Of a stretch of 64,000 bases of DNA, positions 23,360-35,000 are shown in pieces. Location: positions 118,722,046 through 118,786,045 of the forward strand of contig CM071600.1 in the NCBI GenBank assembly GCA_036435485.1, written 5' to 3'. A program made the translations under genes and the position numbers. Source of the DNA: Saposhnikovia divaricata. Lineage: Eukaryota; Streptophyta; Magnoliopsida; Apiales; Apiaceae. The notes under the pieces were generated by a model. That model ran no database searches. It worked only from the letters and a program-made list of their open reading frames with translations, and had not been told where the DNA came from. Each line of letters starts with the position of its first letter. The first letter of the stretch is position 1.

Positions 23360-25008
23360 AATGATCTAATCCTGAGAATCATACATGTAACACATAATCA
23401 GAGAGTTGCATAAATCTTAAAACCTATTGGTTTCCTCTAACAATTAATTAAAATTAATGCACTAATATTTAAACATCATAAGTATCTGGTACGCCACGAT
23501 GGGTGACATATATACCACTTAATTCGTTTAAATATTACTTCGGTCCTATTACTAAATAATACGCCACGTATGGGTGGACTATATATTACCTTTCATAGCT
23601 AAGTGTATACCATTATCAAATCTTAAATTAATAGCAATAAGACCGGATGCCACCATTAAATATTTCAAATCAATAATCAATAATAGGATAATTCCCAGAT
23701 CGGGGGGAGCATTGTCAAGAGGCGTCACTTAAGACCCCTTTCTAGACAGAATCATCCTTTCTCTCAATATCAAAAATCTATATTCAATCAGTGGTACCCT
23801 TCTAATTAATCGAATTCTATGAAACTTGGTACGCCACGTTGGGTGGCATGTATACCTTTTAATATTCGTAATTAATTTAAGAAGTTTATCCAAGTAATAT
23901 CCATAACACTACCTGACACCATAAATCATATGCCACGTTAGGGTGGACTATATATAATTTATATTCGTCTTAGTGCTAAATTTACATACAAACAATAATG
24001 GAGACCGTGGGATTTAATTCCTAATTAATTCCCTCACCCACTTAGTATTTTTAATTAAAATTAAGGAATTTTATCTAGCATGCATCGCCTTATGTTATTT
24101 AATCGCAGTCCACATGTATCAAAATACACAAAACACATAACATGACAGCATGCTATTCATGATTTAAGCATAATAAATAAATACTATGTCCATGTCGTCC
24201 TAATTATGTTAAACATGCAATTAAAAAATAATTACACACATAATTAACAACACACATAATTAATTAATTAAATCAATAATCAAAAATCAGTGGAAAAAAT
24301 TAAAATAAAATTTTCCACTGTTATGGCCCCTTGAAAAAAAAATTTCAGCCCTGTGTTCTGTTGAAAAAACATTTTTCTGCCAAAAAACAGATGCTGCGCA
24401 GCTTGAAGAGGCGTTACAGCCCTGGAATCCCTGTCACGCATGACGTGCATGCGTTATACAGCAGAAAGACCCTGTTGCGCATGTGCAGCCTGCGCAACTC
24501 CAGTTTTCACTGGTAATGCAGGCTGCACATGCGTTACTGCCTTTTTACCAGTTTTTTTCACGTGCCGCAGCTCCTCTTTCTGTCGCCAGTTTCTTCGAAC
24601 TAATGTCTTGTTATTCAACAGTAACAGCAAGCCCCATCAAAGTTTCGTAGCGGAACAAATTCTTTTCTCCGTTTTGATTTCCGATCGCAAGTAATTGTAC
24701 AAAATACCCGGATTTTTACAAAACCCATCAAACAATTACATAAAAAATATATCTAATGCAAAACTAATTTTGTAAAATCTATTCCAACACGATCAACCCT
24801 CGTGTATACAACCACGATAAACCACGTGGAAACCAAACAAAAATTAACCACGATAAAACCACGTGGGATCCAAACACATAATTAAAATATACATGGCCAT
24901 AATAGTGGATAACAACCTGAAAAACAGAATATACAAGCCTACCACTATATACATGCATATATAATTACGACATGGACATCGTATCAAAAATCGGAACCAT
25001 TGAACCTA
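23360..25008 (-). other. Untranslated leader of copia-1 with four hairpin-like repeats
   Basis: 1.65 kb. Four imperfect copies of TACGCCACG-n-GGGTGG (inverted halves CCAC/GTGG) lie at about 23488-23516, 23560-23588, 23829-23856 and 23930-23960, each followed by an ATATA run. The stretch near 24390-24530 is unusually GC-rich for the element. No ORF of known type. Confidence 0.75.
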
Positions 25009-25021
25009 GCTCTTGATGCCA
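25009..25021 (-). other. Primer-binding site of copia-1
   Basis: The minus strand reads TGGCATCAAGAGC, an altered form of the initiator-Met-type TGGTATCAGAGC with one substitution and one extra A; 2 bp from the LTR. The same form occurs in copia-2 (49666-49678). Confidence 0.7.
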
Positions 25022-25023
25022 AT

Positions 25024-26127
25024 TGTTGGGACAATCAGATCGTGGCCCTGCGATTTATGATACAATAAATCGACGAGTACGAATAGAAAAGTCACCTTGT
25101 TTTCGGTTGATTCCACGCTCTTCTATTGTATTCCCAAATTCCCTTGAGCGAAGTGTGGCCTTCGTCTTCTCAAGTTAACCTCTCTTCTTGCTCCTGGGTG
25201 GCTACAAAATTTCTTGACCAACCCTAGCAAGAAGAGAATAAGAATATATATATAGGCCTACAATAGGGATCATGGATAATTAGGTTAGGCCTCCCAATGA
25301 CATTCCGAGCCCAGCCCAATGTCATTTAATATTAATTCAATCCACTAAAGAATTAATATTTGCACTACCTTTCCTAATACCATAATTTAATTAATTAATT
25401 TGGTTCCAATATTATTTGCTTATTAAATTCCCCATGTTTAAAATATCGCATGTCCATTAATTAAATAAATTACTGATAATTCATTTAATTAATATCTTTT
25501 ATCCTTGATCATCCACTCAACCTTTATTTAATTATGCCGGAATAAATCCACCTGCAGGGTTTCACATAATTAAATCTTTTTGAACTTTCAAGGGGACATC
25601 ATTAACCCGAATATTATCAGGACATGGATTCCTTCAATAAATAATATTCACCATGTATATAATTCCATCACCCAAAATATAGTGATATAATTCAAAAGAA
25701 TTATCTCATATATAAATCAAAGCATGTAAATAATATACACGTGTCAATTACTATATCTGGATTAAGAACCTAAGCATTAATAATAACATAGAATCTTAGT
25801 TCACCTTCTTAATCAGTATAAGGGAACAATTCTAAATTTGAACATGTTCAATATACACAAAGTATACTAGTATTATTTAATAGTCAATATAAACTATTCT
25901 AAATAATATTACAGTCATACCAGTGGATTGTCCAAAACCACCTGTGCTGTGAACCTTATTATATTATATAAACCGTATTTAACAATCTAATATTCTGTAT
26001 CCCATTTGATACTAGATTGTCCACAATATATAATATTATACAGCATGTAAATATTTAAATGATTCTCAATAAAACTGGCTAGAAATAAATGTATATACTT
26101 CAAATAAATATTTTCAATACACCAACA
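25024..26127 (-). repeat. 5' LTR of copia-1
   Basis: 1104 bp. Closely similar to 18239-19346, with scattered substitutions and a few 1-4 bp indels. Confidence 0.93.
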
Positions 26128-26252
26128 AACAACTCCATTAGTATGAGGCCTTTTGGGAGGAGTCCAAAAACAAATCCGTGCGTGCTTGCCCACGGCCCAG
26201 AACGGACAATATCATACTAATGTGGAGTTAATGGGTGTTACGCGGTCTAACA
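26128..26252 (+). mobile_element. Second half of the TRIM-like relic terminal repeat
   Basis: Begins with the target duplicate AACAA, continues CTCCATTAGTATGAGGCC and ends GGTCTAACA. Joined with 18162-18238 it makes a TG...CA repeat of about 200 bp. Confidence 0.45.
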
Positions 26253-26471
26253 CACACTGACTTCTTGTATTTGCTCGACTTGCAATTCTCGATAAATAAT
26301 GTAATCATTATTTTATATATAACAACATATTTATTTTATAAAATTTTGATTATTTTATACATAATATGTATCAAAGGTACATGATGATATGCATCTAAGC
26401 AAATTCTATTCATTTTTCAATTATAATGAGTAATTTAACGTTCTGATATAAGTCCCAAAAATAATATTTTA

Positions 26472-26869
26472 GAGCAACTCCAATGCAAAGAGTCCTTACC
26501 TATATTTGTCCTACATGTACATATTTTAGGGATTTAGCTTTAAAATGCATGCTCCAATGGAAGTCCTTATCCCCTATAATTTTTAGGGGAGAGAAAATCC
26601 AACCCCTTATTTAGGGGAAAGAAAAGCAACCCCCTATAATGACACATCATCATTCTTTCCTTATAATATAATATATATCTATATCAATACTCTCACCCAT
26701 TTTCTATATTACCTAAAATATTAATTAAATATTAGTTTTTAAGTTATAGGTAATGAATATAGGTAACACCATTGGAGCAAAAGAACTTTTTAGTTACCTA
26801 TAATTTTAAGTAATCATTATTTTATTATATTTTAGGGGATGAAAATAGGGGTTGCCCTTGGATATGCTC
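26472..26869. mobile_element. Tourist-like MITE
   Basis: Ends GAGCAACTCCAATGC and CCTTGGATATGCTC are inverted, flanked by TTA on each side (26469-26471, 26870-26872), as for PIF/Harbinger MITEs. About 400 bp. A relative lies at 56294-56895. Confidence 0.72.
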
Positions 26870-26872
26870 TTA

Positions 26873-27701
26873 GCACTTACACATTTGTCATCCAAGGGTC
26901 TAGTTTATCAAAGAGAAAACTGTGCCTGAGGACAACCTCAGAAATCTCCTCTAAGATTATAACAAATATATACTAAGGGCTCCGTAGGGACATTTTTGTA
27001 AATATAAAATTTTTATCAGAGATTTACATAAATACCCTTAAATTTGTAATGGAAATGTTTTAACCTCAGGTAGGACCCTGAGGTCATCCTCTGCAAACCC
27101 TTTATCAAAATACTTTTAAGACCCTGGGATTAAAATTACCAAGATTTTTAGTATAAAATATTGATAGGAATTTTGTAAATAGATATAATATTATGTAATT
27201 ATAATAATACTCTCGTAATTTTATATTTTTCTCCCGATAACTTACCTAAGGATGATCTCACTAACATAAATTTCTAATTTCAAAATAAGTATTAATTGAA
27301 ATATATTCCAACTATATTCTTTGTAATATTTCATTCCATATTATATGAATCCAATTAATACTCCAATACTTCGTCGGTAGTTTTGTTACATACCCATCCT
27401 AGGTTTGTACTTAGCATGACGGTAGGGCTATCAATTTGGTTCCTTAAATATTTTTTCAAATATGTGTGACAAATCTTGATTTATTGTAATAATATTCATA
27501 TCAACAATTCTAATAAAAAAATTCTATACTATCACATTAATCATGCCATATCACTTTTGAGCAATTTTTTGTACTTATAGTACCACTCTTGTATTTAACT
27601 TAATAAGGGGGAGAGAGTCGAGAGGCAAATTATATTATTCAATACTTTCTAAATAGAAAAACTGTCAGATAATCAAACAAAAATATCCAAAATGTCATTT
27701 A
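26873..27701. other. Intergenic AT-rich DNA
   Basis: No gene seen. Partly inverted CCTGAGG words (26920-26940, 27065-27090) may be the remains of a small MITE. Confidence 0.3.
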
Positions 27702-28272
27702 CACTAAAACCTCTATACAGTAATATCCTTGGGACCGGCAAAAAATATTATTATACGGAGGTTATTCTTTAATAGAGGTTGACATAAAAATTTATAATTT
27801 TAAAATTTAATTAATAAATTTATATATCATAAATACATGAATTTAAAAGATACAGTATATGATAAGTTTGTGAAACAAAGAAAAAATGCTGGAAGTTTCA
27901 AAGATGCCGGAAAAAATGGAAATATTTTGGATACAACAAGAAGGTGATCATGTTTAAGAGCTGCTATGAACCAGCAAACTAAAGGATGTAGTGTTAACCC
28001 AAACCATCAAGTCATTATCTTAGACAACTATAAAAAATATTTTAAGTCATCATAAATGGTCATGTAACAAGATTATATATTATTGGATATATATTAAGCA
28101 TATTTATTCTTATATAGAGAAAATTTTATAAAGGATGGACTTGAAAAATGTATGAAATATCATAATGTAGAGTTTATTCTTAAATATAATTGGCCCGAAT
28201 TGGGACCATAAATTTTTATTACAACAGGGAGGTTATTCTTATATGGAGTATTATTATATAGAGATTCTACTG
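27702..28272. mobile_element. Pogo/Tigger-like (Lemi type) MITE
   Basis: Inverted ends CACTAAAACCTCTATACAG and CAGTAGAATCTCTATATAA (the second read on the minus strand), flanked by TA at 27700-27701 and 28273-28274. Near the left end TATCCTTGGGACC resembles the inner TIR of plant pogo-like elements. No transposase frame remains. 571 bp. Confidence 0.65.
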
Positions 28273-28926
28273 TATCTTCTTATCATAATATTATAGTATA
28301 ATTAATAATTTGGACTTTACATGCATTCATATAAATTCCATTAATTAAAACTCCCCATTTAGAATTCAACATTATCTCATTTTGGATATTTTGTTAAAAA
28401 TTTTATTTGATTCTCTAGAATCACTCTTCAAAATATAATTCTTTTTTTGTGCTAAATATACCCCTTTCTATTTGCACGGCTAAAGATTAGAAAATGGTAG
28501 TTATATACTTTACTTCCAAGTTTTAAAAAGGGATGAAAATAAGTGGAAGTGAAAATAAATAAATAAAAAAAATTCACTCCAATTCTTACTGAGTTTTTTT
28601 TAAGGAAGGAATCAAATTTGATACGATTTTACAAGTGAAAATAAATGGTGTGATTAATTAAAAATAAATTAATATTACAAATATATCCTTATTACCTAAA
28701 CGAATACTTTTTATATTTAAAAATTAAATTGTAATTTGCCAATATATATATGTTTTTCTTTTAAGTTTCAATTCAGGAGCATGTTAATGAAATTAATTTG
28801 CTCTATAATTTTTTAAATTTAAAGAGCAAATGAATGAAATATATTACTTTCTTTTACATTTATTTATTTACTTTGGTCGTAACCTGGGGTAGAGAAAGCA
28901 GGTACATTTTATTCATTAAAACAAGG
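28273..28926 (+). other. Region upstream of the carrier gene
   Basis: AT-rich. The last 25 bp or so (AGGTACATTTTATTCAT) match the sequence before the second copy's ATG at 57815-57833, so the duplication includes some 5' flank. No TATA box can be singled out in this AT background. Confidence 0.4.
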
Positions 28927-29094
28927 ATGGTGCGAGAAGCACAGAGTAAAAGTGTTATTTTGCCATTTGTTCACGGAGGACTCACTAGTTTGTTGGCCAA
29001 CACAGTCCCTTGGTCGTTAGTGGTATTGGGTTACAATTTTGCTTCTGATGTATTTTCACCTCAAGAGACTGCTGAGTTTAATCTCTGTCAAAAG
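28927..29094 (+). CDS. Carrier gene exon 1
   Basis: Encodes the first helix region (SVILPFVHGGLTSLL). Donor GT at 29095 is followed by a run of about 17 C, a poor donor context. Confidence 0.8.
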
Positions 29095-32000
29095 GTCCCC
29101 CCCCCCCCCCCCCTCTCCATGCATAAGCTTTTAATTGACCTTCCATGTTTAATTCCTCTGATCTGGATTTTTTTTAAGAATTAATTAAAAGATCACTCAA
29201 TAACACTGGAAATTCCAAAATTTTATTTAGGCAAGTGTTCAAATTATGCAGATCATTTAAAAAGATTATTTATTCACATAATTTGTTGATATTTGTTGGC
29301 TGATCTGACATAAACTATCTTGTACTGGGCACACAATTTCATTGTTTTTCAAATTCCTAGTGGAGATGCATCTTATGAATGTGTGTGCACAAATTTTTTG
29401 TTCATTGTTTCTAATTGTTAAAACCAGCAATACTACTTTGTTGAAACAGCGATTCCCAACTACATTGCTTATCAGAGCTACATGTACAACTTCCCGGTTC
29501 GGATCATTTGAGTGAGTGTGCTTTTTTATCTGCCCTTTTACTCATAATTCAGGATGCATTCTTACTTTTTGATTTTGGCATAGCTACGTATTGTAGGAAG
29601 TATTGATTAGTATAGTATCTATTTTGGTGACTATGCTAACTTATGAACACTTAAAGCCAGCAACTGTTTAGAGCAGATGTTTGATTTGTTAGGTGGTGTT
29701 TATTTGGGGGTGAAATTTAATGTTGTACCTTGTTACATCACCATTTGGCTTAATTAAAATTCATGGAGTTGCCAAAGTCTCCCTGTAAGCCATTTGTGTT
29801 TATGTTGTACCTTGTAATGTCTCCATTTAGCTTAAATAAGACGCATGGAGGTGCCATGGATATGTGGATAATGAGTTTTCATTCCAATCATTTGAATCCT
29901 ATCACTGAATAGTATAAAATTAGATGGGAAAAACATTCTGATTGGCATTCACCGCTTATATTACTATGAATCAAATGGCCTCATGTTGTGTGTTATGAAC
30001 TGTAACACGGCAATGAGAAGCTTTAGTTATTAGCCTGTATATATCTGTAAACTTATGCAGTAATGCCACTGTCAGCTGGGAAGTCCAACAGCTACTTGTA
30101 AGTTGTAAATATATTTATCGTCTTTACTATTTTTTTGTTAGTTTTTTTTTTGAAGAGGCATATTCATTTTTTTTTGTGAAGTCTAGCAGATCATATATGG
30201 AATCAAAAGACAACTTTTTCCATTCCACTTTCCCATGCAATGATTTGCAAGTTGTACTCTTTGATAAGACTTTAACGGGTGTTCCAAAAACAGTTGAATT
30301 ACATTCAAAAGTTGAAAGCATGAGAGACTATGATAGAGGTCGTGGATTCACGAGAAGTCTGATGTTATTTAACAGCACTCATTCTGTTGGGACAATCAGA
30401 TCTTGGCACTGCGATTTTTGATACAATAAATTAACGAGTACGAATAGTAAAGTCACCTTGTTAACGGTTGATTCCACGCTCTTCTATTGTATTCCCAAAT
30501 TCCCTTGAGCGAAGTGTGGCATTCGTCTTCTCAAGTTCACCTCTCTTCTTGCTCCTGGGTGGCTACAAAATTTTTTCGACCAACCTTAGCAAGAAGATAA
30601 TATGAATATATATATAGGGCTACAATAGGGATCATGGACAATTAGGTTGGGCCTTCTAATTACATGTTGGGCATAGCCCAATGTAATTAAATATTAATTC
30701 AATCCACTAAAGAATTAATATTTGCACTAACTTTCCTAATACCGTAATTTAATTAATTAATTCGGTTCCAATATTATTTGCTTATTAAATTCTCCATGTT
30801 TAAAATATCGCATGTCCATTAATTAAATAAATTACTGATAATTCATTTAATTAATATCTTTTATCCTTGATCATCCACTCAACCTTTATTTAATTATGCC
30901 GGAATAAATCCACCTGCAGGGTTTCACATAATTAAATCTTTTTGAGCTTTCAAGGGGACATCATTAACCCGAATATTATCAGGACATGGATTCCGTCAAT
31001 AAATAATATTCACCATATATATTATTTCATCACCAAAAATATAATGAAATAAATCAAAATAATTATTTCATATATAAATCAAAGCATGTAAATAATATAC
31101 ACGTGTCAATTACTATACCTGGATTAAGAACCTAAGCATTAATAATAACATAGAATCTTAGTTCACCTTCTTAATCAGTATAAGGGAACAATTCTAAATT
31201 TGATCCTGTTCAATATACACAAAGTATACTAGTATTATTTAATAGTCAATATAAACTATTCTAAATAATACTACAGCCATACCAGTGGATTGTCCAATAC
31301 CATCTGTGCTGTGAACCTTATTATATTATATAAACCATATTTAACAATCTAATATTCTGTATCCCATTTGATACTAGATTGTCCACAATATATAATATTA
31401 GACAGCACGTAAACATTTAAATGATTCTTAATAAAACTGGGCCATAAATAAATGTATATACTTTAAATATTTTCAGTATACACCAACAATCTCCCACTTA
31501 TACTCAAAATATTCTATGAGTATATCAGTGTTCATTTAATCCACTATTACACAAAAAACTATGTGTCCATCCATCTGACTCCTATCGCTTCCACATGCCT
31601 GTCAAAAACTTTGGCTGGCAAACTCTTTGTGAAAGGATCTGCCCGGTTGTCTTCTGATGATATGTGAGCCACAACTATATCTCCTCGCTTTATGATTCCT
31701 CGTATGAGATGATACTTACGTTCAATATGTTTAGCTGCTTTGTGATCTCGCGGTTCCTTCGAATTTGCCACAGCACCAGTGTTATCACAATACACTGTCA
31801 AGCTCCTAGGCAAATTAGGTACCACATCCAAGTCCAAAAGGAAGTTCCTAAACCATACAGCCTCCTTTGCAGCCTCAGAGGCCGCCACGTACTCGGCTTC
31901 CATGGTAGAGTCTGCAATGCATTTCTGCTTTACACTCCTCCATATAACGGCTCCACCTCCCAAAGTAAAAACATATCCCGAGGTTGATTTCCTCTTATCC

Positions 32001-35000
32001 CTATCTGATTGGAAATCTGAATCAGTATATCCCAAAGGAAATAGATCTGAGGCCTCGTAAATTAACATATACTCCTTAGTCCTTCTCAAGTACTTGAGTA
32101 TAGTTTTTACTGCACTCCAATGTTCCTGACCTGGGTTCGACTGATATCTACTAACCATGCCTACAGTAAAGCAGATGTCAGGCCTCGTACATAACATAGC
32201 ATACATTAAGCTTCCACATGCCGAAGCATAAGAAACTGCTTTCATGCTCTCTATATCCTTAGGTGTCGAAGGACACTGCTCCTTGGATAGAGCCACTCCA
32301 TGCTTAAAAGGTAGAAAACCTTTCTTAGAGTTCTGCATGTTAAAACGAGCTAATACTTCATCAATGTAGGGCTCTTGAGATAAAGCCAACATCCTTTTCT
32401 TGCGATCCCTTATTACTTTAATCCCAAGGATGTATGCCGCTTCACCTAAGTCCTTCATTTCAAATTGTTTGAACAACCATGCCTTTACTGATGACAACAT
32501 CTTAACATTGTTTCCAATGAATAAAATGTCATCTACATACAGTACTAGAAAAACCACTGCATTACCCTCACTTCTCTTATACACACATGATTCACTTGGA
32601 CATTGATCAAATCCATATGACTGGACTGCCTGATCAAAACGAATATTCCAGTCCCTAGAAGCTTGTTTTAGTCCATAAATAGACCTCTTAAGCTTACAAA
32701 CAAGATGCTCTTGGCCTTCCTTAATGAATCCTTTTGGTTGTTGCATATAGATGGTTTCCTCAAGACTTCCATTAAGGAAAGCTGTCTTGACATCCATTTG
32801 CCAAATCTCATAATCGAGATGAGCTGCTATAGATAAAAGAATCCGGATCGACTTAAGCATAACAACCGGCGAAAAGGTTTCCTCATAATCAATCCCTTCT
32901 TTCTGAGTATACCCTTTCGCAACAAGTCGTGCTTTCCAGGCTTTCACCTTTTTGTCAGATCCTCTTTTCTTCTTGTAGATCCACATACATCCAATGGGTT
33001 TTACACCTTTGGGTGGTTCCACGAGCTCCCAAACTTGATTAGAATACATAGATTCCATCTCAGATTCCATTGCCTTTTGCCAAAGATCTGCATCTTTATC
33101 TAGAATTGCTTCTTCGTATGTCCTGGGATCCTCATCATGTTCACCAGAGACCAAGTCCGAGGACTCTCCCAAAAACATGAATCTATCATGTTGTTGAACA
33201 ACCCTCCCACTACGACGAAGCACTGGTGCAGTATTAGTGTTAAGTTGTGCATTTTCTTGTGGCTGTTCTACTTGTACTATTGGCACTTGGGGATTATCTG
33301 TCCCCCACTAGTTCCTCTAAAACGATACAACTCATGGGTTTATGGTTCATTATATAGTCTTCTTCTAAGAATCTAGCATTGGTGCTAACAATGATATCTC
33401 GATCCCTAGGACTATAAAATGAATAACCTTTCGTTCCCATGGGATAGCCTACAAACAGCCTTACTTCTGTACGAGATTCTAACTTGGTCGCGTTCTTGTT
33501 CAGGACATGTGCTGGACAACCCTAAATCCGAATATGTCTTAGACTTGGTTTGCTGCCAGTCCACAATTCTATTGGAGTCTTGGGAACCGACTTAGAAGGT
33601 ACCAAGTTTAGAAGGTAAGCCGCTGTTTCTATAGCAAATCCCCAGAACGACTTGGGTAAATCTGAATAACTCATCATCGATCTAACACTCTCTAAAAGAG
33701 TCTGATTCCTTCTCTCTGCTACACCATTCTGCTGAGGTGTGCCAGGTGCAGACAACTGGGATGCAATCCCATTTTCTGATAAATATTCCCTAAATTCTCC
33801 AATCAAGTATTCGCCACCACGATCTGATCGTAGTGACTTGATATATTTTCCAAGATGTCGCATCTCCGCACTTGCTTTGTACTCTTTGAATTTTTCAAAG
33901 CACTCAGACTTACGGCGCAACAAATAAATGTACCCATATCTAGAATAATCGTCAATAAAAGTGACAAAATACTCATAACCTCCTCTTGCTTGGATACTCA
34001 TAGGTCCACATAAATCAGTATGAACCAATTCTAACACTTCTTTGGCTCTATTCCCCTTTGATTTAAAAGGCTTATTAGTCATCTTACCTTCCAAGCAGAA
34101 TTCACAAACTGAAAATGGCTCCACTGCCAACGAGCCTAATGGCCCATCTACTACCAGTCTTTGAATCCTCCTCAAGTTAATATGACCTAATCTTAAGTGC
34201 CAAAGATATGTTTGGTTCAATTCAGAAGGTTTCTTTCTTTTATTTGAGCTAGAAAGAATGTTATTAGTTTCCTTTTGTTGCAGCATTGGTTGGACAGGAT
34301 TAATAATATATAAATTGTCTTGCAATGTACCAGAACATATAACTCGTTTATTCATCATAATAGAAACATTACGATCCAAACAAACATTATAACCATCCAT
34401 GGCAAGTTTAGAAACCGAAATTAAATTCCTTCTAAACGAAGGTACATAAAGACAATTGTTCAAAACCAAAATCCTATCGTCGCCAAAAGATAATGTAATT
34501 ATTCCAACTGCAACTACTGCTACTTTCGTAGCATCTCCCATGAACACATATATCTTGTTAGATATAATTGATGTAATGTTTCAGTGTTTAAGTGTAACAG
34601 TGAAATATCAGAGTTTAATTGGAAGGAAGTCAAAGTTTAGTAAAGTCTGACTAACGGAAGCTGGACAGAGTTTAGTAAAGTCTGTCTGGAAGCAGCGCGT
34701 ACGGAGTCAACAGAAGATATTAGAGATCAATTGAAGATTGATATGGAAGCGAGATCTTTGGAGAATGGATAGCTATCAAAGAGATCGAGTTGACTTAGGA
34801 GACGTGTGACAATCTGTAATTGATATCATTGTATAGCTGATTATTAGGTATATCAATTAGAGATTGTATTGAAGCTGTATATTTTATAAATACAGTTAGG
34901 TTAACCCTAGAAGGGTATCGTGCATCGAACTATCTTTATTGTAACCTAGCAGCTCTTTGTGATAGTTTACATCACGAAGAGGGTTTTTAATTTCATAAGT

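Larger units (their letters stand above)
18239..26127 (-). mobile_element. Complete Ty1/copia element copia-1
   Basis: LTRs at 18239-19346 and 25024-26127, TGTTGGGACA...CCAACA ends, and a perfect 5-bp target duplication AACAA at 18234-18238 and 26128-26132. On the minus strand: LTR, PBS (25009-25021), 1.6-kb leader, gag, protease, integrase, RT, RNase H, purine tract (19347-19361), LTR. The frame is broken at several points, so it is no longer autonomous. Copia-2 (30385-50784) is a second member of the same family. Confidence 0.95.

Noticed and set aside
23480..23965. Regular repeats resembling a CRISPR array
   Set aside because: Imperfect, widely spaced, in a plant retrotransposon leader and shared by another copy of the element.
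29437..29511. Alternative frame across exon 2 (NYFVETAIPNYIAYQ-like)
   Set aside because: Open but unlike the family; the spliced frame aligns with DTC over the whole exon.
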